40,827 nucleotides of DNA. Source: Verrucomicrobiota bacterium (GTDB lineage Bacteria; Verrucomicrobiota; Verrucomicrobiia; Limisphaerales; UBA9464). The notes beneath the pieces are model-generated. The model was given only the letters and a program-made list of their open reading frames with translations. It was not told where the DNA came from and did no database searches. Numbering within the stretch: position 1 is the stretch's first letter; the number at the start of each line of letters is the position of its first letter. Both the position numbers and the translations under genes were made by a program. This document shows positions 35,579-40,827 of this stretch, piece after piece. The stretch covers positions 1 through 40,827 of the forward strand of contig CANIZL010000060.1 of NCBI GenBank assembly GCA_947471985.1, given 5' to 3'.

Positions 35579-36760
35579 CTACGGTCGGAATTGGGCGATC
35601 ATTGCTTCGACGACCGCGTCGGTGGCCGAGAATGCGGCGTCTCCACCGATGTTCGTCAGGACCAGGCAGGCCCAGTTTCGCTCCGGGGCCAGCCAGACAT
35701 TGCTGTACCATTGGTTGTTCGAGCCGGTATGGCTCAGCGTCCGCCCCTGCGCCCAATCGCGGCGCCCTTCGTTCCATCCCAGGGCATAGCCATCGCCGTC
35801 CGGATCGTGGTGCAGTCGGGAAAAACTCTCTGGGCGAAGGAGCAGGCCCGGTTCTCCGCGCGCGCCGGACAGTTGAAATCCGACGTACCGGGCCAAATCC
35901 GGGGCCGAACAATGCACCGTGCCAGCAGGGCCGATGGCCGGGGGATTGTCCGCGTCCGGGCCCGGCGCCACGGGCGACGGAACCCCATTGGTGAAAACAT
36001 GCCCCCACGGTTGATTGATGTACCGGGGCGTGGCCGGCACCCCAAACCCGGCGGAGGCCATCCCCAACGGACCGAACAATCGCTCGGTGATCAGTTCCTC
36101 CCACGGGTGTTTCATCACCTCTTCCAGCATCGCCCCGGCGAACGCATAGCCCGCATTGGAATAGATATATTGGCTACCGGGTTTGGCCGGCGGGGCCTGG
36201 GCGGTCACCTGGTCCAAGAGAAGCCTCCGGGCTTCCCAGGGCGTGCCGCCGAAGTTCCATGCCTGACCCCAGATGTGTTGCTGCTCCAACCACGCCATGT
36301 CCGGCGCTCCGCCGCGATGGCTGAGCAATTGCTCCAGAGTGACCGTCCGCCACTGCGGATGCATCGCCGCGGCCCGGCCGGCAAAGACTTCGCCCAACGG
36401 AGTGTCCCAGTGGAGGCGTCCGTCCTGCACCAGCAACGCCGCCAGGGTGGCCGTCATGGATTTGGTGATCGACCCCTGATGCCACTTATCCGCCAGCGTC
36501 ACGGGTTCCGAAACGCCCCATTTTCGCTGCCCGACCACGCCCGATCCCACGACTGCATTGGAGCGAATGACCATCACCGCCAACGCCGGCAACTTAAGGC
36601 GGGCCCGGATGGGCTCCAGCAATGAGGCAACGTCGCGCAATGTCGCGGTCGACAAGAGAAATTCCGGGCCGGCGGCGGCCGCTGTTGCGCAAGAAGACAC
36701 AGCCAATAAGAACGTGCTCGCGGCCAACGCAGCCCATCCCTTCCCGATCCGTCTTTTCAC
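35579..36760 (-). CDS. Exported serine hydrolase of the class C beta-lactamase/penicillin-binding fold
   Basis: An extracytoplasmic serine hydrolase of the beta-lactamase-related PF00144 group, which includes esterases and D-aminopeptidases as well as beta-lactamases. Catalytic motifs are present: S97-I-T-K100 (SxxK), Y200-S-N202 (YxN), and H344-T-G (the HxG counterpart of KTG). The start is set at GTG 36760 because a signal peptide follows at once (about 1-25); VSSC could be a lipobox, making it a lipoprotein. The frame is open to 37051, but that part crosses the inverted repeat at 36870-36958 and looks non-coding. It is convergent with the TPR gene. HTG in place of KTG argues for a non-beta-lactam substrate. 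Confidence 0.85.
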   Translation of the reverse strand: MKRRIGKGWAALAASTFLLAVSSCATAAAAGPEFLLSTATLRDVASLLEPIRARLKLPALAVMVIRSNAVVGSGVVGQRKWGVSEPVTLADKWHQGSITKSMTATLAALLVQDGRLHWDTPLGEVFAGRAAAMHPQWRTVTLEQLLSHRGGAPDMAWLEQQHIWGQAWNFGGTPWEARRLLLDQVTAQAPPAKPGSQYIYSNAGYAFAGAMLEEVMKHPWEELITERLFGPLGMASAGFGVPATPRYINQPWGHVFTNGVPSPVAPGPDADNPPAIGPAGTVHCSAPDLARYVGFQLSGARGEPGLLLRPESFSRLHHDPDGDGYALGWNEGRRDWAQGRTLSHTGSNNQWYSNVWLAPERNWACLVLTNIGGDAAFSATDAVVEAMIAQFRP

Positions 36761-36869
36761 GTCAAAAAGGTAACTGCAATCAGCGGTATTTGAGGGAGCG
36801 CTAACTTTCGAGTCGGCGAGCATTCCCCCACCCGCTTCCACGGAAAAGGCCACCGGGCCAAAAATTGAA

Positions 36870-36958
36870 CCGCGGATAGCGCGGATGACGCGGATAAGCA
36901 GCCCCATTTCACTCTGCCCCATTTTCCTCTTTATCCGCGCCATCCGCGTTATCCGCGG
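36870..36958. repeat. Large inverted repeat built of CGCGGATNN units
   Basis: Left arm 36870-36897 and right arm 36931-36958 are inverted copies, 26 of 28 bases matching, around a 33-base spacer. Each arm is three nine-base CGCGGATNN steps. It lies between the serine hydrolase and the DUF3299 gene. Its size and regularity suggest a dispersed repeat element and not a simple terminator. Confidence 0.9.
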
Positions 36959-37047
36959 TCCTTCCCTCTGTCCAGAGCCGCAACCGCGGCGTCCCGGCCT
37001 TGGAGGCAACGCGGGCGGCCCCGCCGGACCGGCCGCAATCGGACGGA

Positions 37048-37686
37048 TCAAAGCCCCGGACCGGCCGCTTTTTCGCCATCCAACTGATAGATGCCGAGCA
37101 GGTAACCATTCTCCATGAACTCACCCACGCGCAGTTTGCCGTACAAGGTGACCGCCTGATCCATCACGGCCTTGGTCCCGCCGCCGACCATCTTGACGGT
37201 CACAAACTCGTTGATCTTGGGCACGGATCCGAAGCAGCACATGGACTGATCCCGCATGAGCAACATCTCGGTGACCTTCCCCTGCTCCACCTTCAACGGC
37301 AGCATGAATCCCTTCAGGGCCACCGTCTGTCCGTTATAGGCTTTGACCGCAGCGGGAATCTGGTTGGTGTCCGGCAGCGCGGGTTTGTTGGTCCCGGCAT
37401 ACTCCGGAACCTGATAGGTAAAGCCCGCCAGTTTATCAAAGCCCACCGCCTGATATTCCCCCAAGCTGGCGGGTGCGGAAGCCGTCGCCGGGGTAAACGC
37501 CGCCCCTGCCCCCACCCCTGCCCCCGCGGCTTTGATGGGCTCACCACGAACGCCCCCACCGGGCTTGATCGGTTCGCCGCGGACGGGCTTTTCCGGCGTT
37601 TGCGCCCAAAGCAGGGAGCCCAGCACGGTGGCCGCCGCGAACGTGCCCGCGAGGCGGACACTGTGTTGCAAGGAAATTGGTTTCAT
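37048..37686 (-). CDS. DUF3299-domain exported protein
   Basis: 212 residues with a signal peptide (about 1-29, ending LLWAQTP). The DUF3299 domain has ALKGFMLPLKVEQGKVTEMLL and the Cys pair C150-C151 in SMCCFGSVP. A short internal repeat, VRGEPIKPGGG and VRGEPIKAAG, lies in the linker just after the signal peptide. In Pseudomonas, from memory, DUF3299 genes sit in zinc-responsive ABC-transporter operons, which suggests a metal-related role. It follows the His-rich lipoprotein gene after 32 bases, same strand. Confidence 0.75.
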   Translation of the reverse strand: MKPISLQHSVRLAGTFAAATVLGSLLWAQTPEKPVRGEPIKPGGGVRGEPIKAAGAGVGAGAAFTPATASAPASLGEYQAVGFDKLAGFTYQVPEYAGTNKPALPDTNQIPAAVKAYNGQTVALKGFMLPLKVEQGKVTEMLLMRDQSMCCFGSVPKINEFVTVKMVGGGTKAVMDQAVTLYGKLRVGEFMENGYLLGIYQLDGEKAAGPGL

Positions 37687-37718
37687 GTGCGTCTTAGAGT
37701 CGATTGCGGTGGCCCGGT

Positions 37719-38228
37719 TCAATGTGGATGCCCCGGGGTCGTCCCGTGCGGCCAATCAAACTTCAGGTCCGTAAAAGTCTTCCCACCCAAGGTAATCGAC
37801 TTCACGGCACCTTCCACGTCTTTCGCGCCTTTCAGCCAGTCCGCCGTGGCTTCGAACTGGGCCGAATTCCCCTCGACCTCGCCGGTCGCCGGATTGGCCA
37901 CCGCCCGGGCCTGCAGGAGCTGTTCCGGACCGCTGTTCATTCGGGCCGAAACCTCCAGGAACTTCGTCGGAATCCGGAGGTACGCCTCCGCATGTGCATC
38001 CAGCGTCCACACGGTCAAGCGACCCAGCCGGGGATCCACGAGCACCTCGAGGTTGAATTCATGATTTCCGACCTCCACCAGGACGCCCCCGTATTTGGAG
38101 GTGTGCACGTGGCCATGCCCGCCGGTGACGTCCGCGACCGGCGGCGGCTCCGAGCGACCGCACCCGATCACACCAAAGACCAACAAGGCCCCGACGGCCC
38201 ACCCCGCAGCGATTTTCCGATCAACCAT
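37719..38228 (-). CDS. His-rich predicted lipoprotein
   Basis: 169 residues, family not recognised. A signal peptide with a plausible lipobox (VIGC, C23) is followed by a histidine cluster (H38, H40, H42 in GGHGHVH) and then one folded beta-rich domain (GNHEFNLEVLVDP...DAHAEAYLRI). It ends HGTTPGHPH. The histidines point to metal binding. It lies directly upstream of the DUF3299 gene and 65 bases after the esterase stop, so the minus-strand genes here may be one unit. Confidence 0.65.
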   Translation of the reverse strand: MVDRKIAAGWAVGALLVFGVIGCGRSEPPPVADVTGGHGHVHTSKYGGVLVEVGNHEFNLEVLVDPRLGRLTVWTLDAHAEAYLRIPTKFLEVSARMNSGPEQLLQARAVANPATGEVEGNSAQFEATADWLKGAKDVEGAVKSITLGGKTFTDLKFDWPHGTTPGHPH

Positions 38229-38293
38229 TCCGACACCCTACCTTCATCCCCCTCGCGATCAACCGCCGAACGCGAAGGAATTCCCGCCGAAAA

Positions 38294-38983
38294 TCATCCC
38301 TCGGCCGGCCCATTGCCCCGACGCGTCTGCGCGGGTTGATGATAAACCCCTTCCAAAAACCGCCGAATGAAGCCCACCTCGGCCCGCCCGGCCACGGTGT
38401 GTCCCTTTTCGAATTCCTGCCAGGCCACATCCAGGCCAGCCGCCTGCAATTGGCGGACTCCGGGTTCCGCCAGGGTCATCGGGACGACCTCGTCCATCGC
38501 ACCATGCGTGACGAGCACCGGCACGGCCGCCGCGTGCGGTCCCCGCTCGGCCAGCAGGCGGGCGGGCTCATGCACCCATCCGCTGATCCCCACCAGCGCC
38601 GCCAACCGCTCCGGATAGCGCAATCCCGCGTCGAGTGTCATCAGGCAGCCTTGGGAAAATCCGAGAATCGACGTCTGATCACTGGCCCAGCCCGCGGCGC
38701 GTTGCGAGTCCAGGAGCGCATGCAATTGCTGACGGCTGGCGGCGACGTCCGCCGACTCCACCGTCAATCGTCCGCCGTTGACCTGCGGAATGCCCAATCC
38801 AAACCAGCTGTAACCTCCGAAGTATTCCTGCGGCGCATTGACCAGCAGATAGTTCATCCAGGGAAGCCCCAGCTCCCCCGGCAACCAGCGCCAGCCGTCC
38901 ATGGAGTCCCCCAAACCGTGCAGGACCACCAGCAACCGCTTGGAGGACGCATCGGCCACGGGAACAAATTCAGTCGTCAACAT
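38294..38983 (-). CDS. Alpha/beta hydrolase, phospholipase/carboxylesterase family
   Basis: A small serine esterase of the carboxylesterase (YpfH/acyl-protein-thioesterase-like) family. The catalytic triad is visible: S110 in GFSQG, D164 in GAMDEVV, H195 in EKGHTV. The oxyanion-loop element is LHGLGD near residue 20. No signal peptide, so it is probably cytoplasmic. The ATG at 38983 is chosen (MLTTEF); the frame opens at 39034 but overlaps pyrD. It lies 47 bases after the pyrD stop and is likely co-transcribed with it. The substrate is unknown. Confidence 0.88.
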   Translation of the reverse strand: MLTTEFVPVADASSKRLLVVLHGLGDSMDGWRWLPGELGLPWMNYLLVNAPQEYFGGYSWFGLGIPQVNGGRLTVESADVAASRQQLHALLDSQRAAGWASDQTSILGFSQGCLMTLDAGLRYPERLAALVGISGWVHEPARLLAERGPHAAAVPVLVTHGAMDEVVPMTLAEPGVRQLQAAGLDVAWQEFEKGHTVAGRAEVGFIRRFLEGVYHQPAQTRRGNGPAEG

Positions 38984-39030
38984 TCCGCCCAATGAACCGC
39001 TCCGCCGCCGTCCGGTCGAATCTTTCCCGG

Positions 39031-40131
39031 TCAACCGCGCCCCACCACATCGTCCCAGCGCGCGCCGGCCAAACGATCCCGCAATCCCGAGACCACCTCA
39101 CTCACCACCCCCGGGCCGGCATACACCATGGCCGAATAAATCTGCACCAGGCTCGCACCCGCGAGGACCTTTTCCCAAGCGTCTGCGGCCGAACCGATGC
39201 CGCCCACCCCGATGATCGGCACTCGCCCCTGGGTGGCGCGATAAAGGTGCCGCACCACCTCCGTGGAGCGCGCCCGCAAGGGGCGTCCGCTCAAGCCACC
39301 GGTTTCGCGGTAGATGTGTTGGGCCACCGCGTCGTGGGTGACCGGGCGAGCAATGGTGGTGTTGGTGGCCACCAACCCCGCCACCTGTCGGGGAGCCACC
39401 AGGGAAACGATTTCGTCCAAGGCCTCGAACGTGAGATCCGGCGCCATCTTCACCAGGATCGGCTTGGGCCCTTTGCCGCCGGTTGCCCGCCGGGCGTTGA
39501 TCTCCTGAAGTCGGGCCAGGATTTCGTCCAGCGCGGACTTATCCTGCAAGCGGCGCAGGTTCGGGGTGTTGGGCGAACTGACATTGACCACGAAGAAATC
39601 CGCCCACGACCACAGCAACTCAAACGACGTGGCGTAGTCCTCCGCCGCCTCTTCCAGCGGGGTGATCTTGGACTTCCCGAGATTGATGCCCACCGGATGC
39701 GCCGGCCACGCACCGCGTTGCTGCCAATCCTGCAAGCGCGTTGCCAGGGCGGTCGCGCCCGGATTGTTGAAGCCCATCCGATTGATCAGCGCCTCTTCGG
39801 CCACCGCGCGAAACATGCGCGGCTGCGGATTGCCGGGCTGGGCATGTCGGGTGACGCCCCCCAACTCGGAAAAGCCGAAGCCGAACGCACGCCACACGGG
39901 CACGGCGAGCGCCTGTTTGTCCATCCCGGCTGCCAGGCCCACGGGATTCGGAAACCGCAGCCCGAAGCGGGTGACCGGCAATTCCGGCACATCCAACCAG
40001 CCGCGGATGGCCGCGCACAGCCAGGGACTGCGGCTCGCGAGCGCCAGTCCCTGGATCGTGCGATCATGGATGGCCTCGGAATCCTGACTGAAAAGCAGTG
40101 GACGGGCCAAATGACGGTAAAACCAGCTCAT
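39031..40131 (-). CDS. pyrD: Dihydroorotate dehydrogenase (quinone), class 2
   Basis: Oxidises dihydroorotate to orotate in pyrimidine synthesis, passing electrons to membrane quinone. The N-terminal hydrophobic helix (MSWFYRHLARPLLF) and class 2 length (366) identify the membrane-associated type. Motifs include NPVGLAAGMDK, the catalytic serine region NVSSPNTPN (S185/S186), ATNTTI and IIGVGGIGSA for FMN binding. The ATG at 40131 is clear; the frame runs further to 40506 but that portion has no family signal and overlaps the opposite-strand gene. Confidence 0.95.
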   Translation of the reverse strand: MSWFYRHLARPLLFSQDSEAIHDRTIQGLALASRSPWLCAAIRGWLDVPELPVTRFGLRFPNPVGLAAGMDKQALAVPVWRAFGFGFSELGGVTRHAQPGNPQPRMFRAVAEEALINRMGFNNPGATALATRLQDWQQRGAWPAHPVGINLGKSKITPLEEAAEDYATSFELLWSWADFFVVNVSSPNTPNLRRLQDKSALDEILARLQEINARRATGGKGPKPILVKMAPDLTFEALDEIVSLVAPRQVAGLVATNTTIARPVTHDAVAQHIYRETGGLSGRPLRARSTEVVRHLYRATQGRVPIIGVGGIGSAADAWEKVLAGASLVQIYSAMVYAGPGVVSEVVSGLRDRLAGARWDDVVGRG

Positions 40132-40211
40132 TAAATCGGCCGTCACGTTGGCACAGACTGGGGACGTGCAAAGAGGACACCGGCGCGAATCACCACGGCG
40201 GTTTTCCGGGT

Positions 40212-40466
40212 GTGAGACAAATTTCTTCCGTGGAGAAAGGCAGACTGTATCCCCGCTCGCATCGACCGAGCAGCAACGACGCCGGGTACTGCCGTCTCCA
40301 GTACCGGAAGAACGGGCGCAAGGTTTCCCGTCACGTAGCAGCGGCGGAGGTCCCCGCTCTCCTGGAAGCCATCGTGGGGTATCCGCGAGCCCCCAAACGC
40401 ACCGAGCAGTACCTCGACCGCATCGTCGCCGATACCCTGCCGCTCTCTCCCTTGGGCGACAGTTAG
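40212..40466 (+). CDS. Small protein resembling transposase-associated DUF6788 proteins (uncertain)
   Basis: About 84 residues from GTG 40212; GTG 40230 is also possible. The pattern GYCRLQYRKNGRKVSRHV, then an AEVPALLEAIVGY helix and a Lys/Arg-rich region, resembles the small DUF6788-type proteins often encoded beside transposases in the PVC group. No transposase is visible, so the gene could be a leftover, or the transposase could lie beyond the window. The call rests on resemblance only. It is divergent from pyrD. Confidence 0.35.
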   Translation: MRQISSVEKGRLYPRSHRPSSNDAGYCRLQYRKNGRKVSRHVAAAEVPALLEAIVGYPRAPKRTEQYLDRIVADTLPLSPLGDS

Positions 40467-40827
40467 AAGGTTTCCGGCCCACACCCTCTCCAAAAAACGG
40501 TGCCAACCTCCCTATTAGCCCGGCGTAAAGATCGTGTCAGGTTCACTATCTTCGCCGGATAAAGAGCCAGCCTCAGTAGCTTGCGCAGCGGCCTCCGATG
40601 CCGATGCCGGGGTCGGCTGCGTGAACTCTGGGCGTTGGATTTGGACCGGGGTGGCAGTTTTGGCCGGTGCTCAGCTCACTTTTGTTCCCCGCGATGCACT
40701 AGGCGGCCCGAGGTGACCGGTGATCGGCAGAGTTCTTCCCTTCCGGCGCAGAGATTTCGCCGGTTCAGCTTGTGGAAGTATGGGTTCTTTGAGGCGTCAG
40801 CCGATGGCGTCGACGCGCAGGTCGCGG
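40467..40827. other. Unassigned window end
   Basis: 361 bases with no confident gene. One plus-strand frame is open from a GTG at 40713 to the window edge (ending RRFSLWKYGFFEASADG...), which could be the start of a gene cut by the window. A 60-codon plus-strand frame at 40534-40716 has no recognisable features. Confidence 0.5.

Noticed and set aside
35375-36625. 416-codon plus-strand frame overlapping the TPR end and running opposite the serine hydrolase
   Set aside because: Mostly antisense to a supported gene; the first 50 or so codons have no family resemblance.

Overview
The window is a GC-rich (about 60-65% by eye) bacterial chromosome segment. Its style points to the PVC superphylum, most likely Verrucomicrobiota: few Shine-Dalgarno sequences, a secreted PQQ-type propeller protein starting with a WPQFLGPDRNG-like motif, a TonB-ExbB-ExbD-ExbD cluster, an NfeD-flotillin pair, and dispersed palindromic GC-rich repeats. 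This phylum call is an inference from style, with no 16S rRNA or marker tree behind it. I saw no rRNA, tRNA or CRISPR array.

Layout. 1-6420: DNA repair and RNA modification (5'-truncated ligA, a convergent uvrA of unusual architecture, and an RsmB-like rRNA m5C methyltransferase with a Pro/Arg-rich head). 6685-9307: an SGNH-like protein and an MBOAT O-acyltransferase, a likely surface-glycan O-acylation pair. 9670-12415: NfeD-like protein, flotillin, and a third membrane protein that can only start at a CTG codon behind a strong Shine-Dalgarno sequence. 12508-17908: a secreted phosphoesterase, a SWIM-SNF2 helicase and a CPA2 antiporter. 18105-22722: glyoxalase, membrane-anchored GHL10 glycosidase-like protein, GT9 glycosyltransferase and a glutaminase-dead asparagine-synthetase-like enzyme, all in one direction. 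22755-27898 (minus strand): an MBL hydrolase, then a compact sugar-acid operon (GntP permease, IlvD/EDD dehydratase, DHDPS-family aldolase) with a perfect inverted repeat ahead of it. 28178-33490: rpoN, then tonB-exbB-exbD-exbD-propeller, with ATGA/TGATG overlaps at its end. 33491-34454: a non-coding cluster of duplicated palindromic repeats. 34455-35390: a lower-GC two-gene patch (DUF4279 and TPR). 35579-40131 (minus strand): a serine beta-lactamase-like hydrolase, a long inverted repeat, DUF3299 and His-rich lipoproteins, an esterase and pyrD. 40212-40827: a small protein resembling those encoded next to transposases, then unassigned sequence.

Most of the window is ordinary core and envelope content. 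The parts most worth a second look are the CTG-started flotillin partner, the sugar-acid operon with its divergent aldolase and operator-like repeat, the asparagine-synthetase-like enzyme in a glycan context, the shortened UvrA, the low-GC DUF4279/TPR patch beside the repeat cluster, and two families of large inverted or palindromic repeats.
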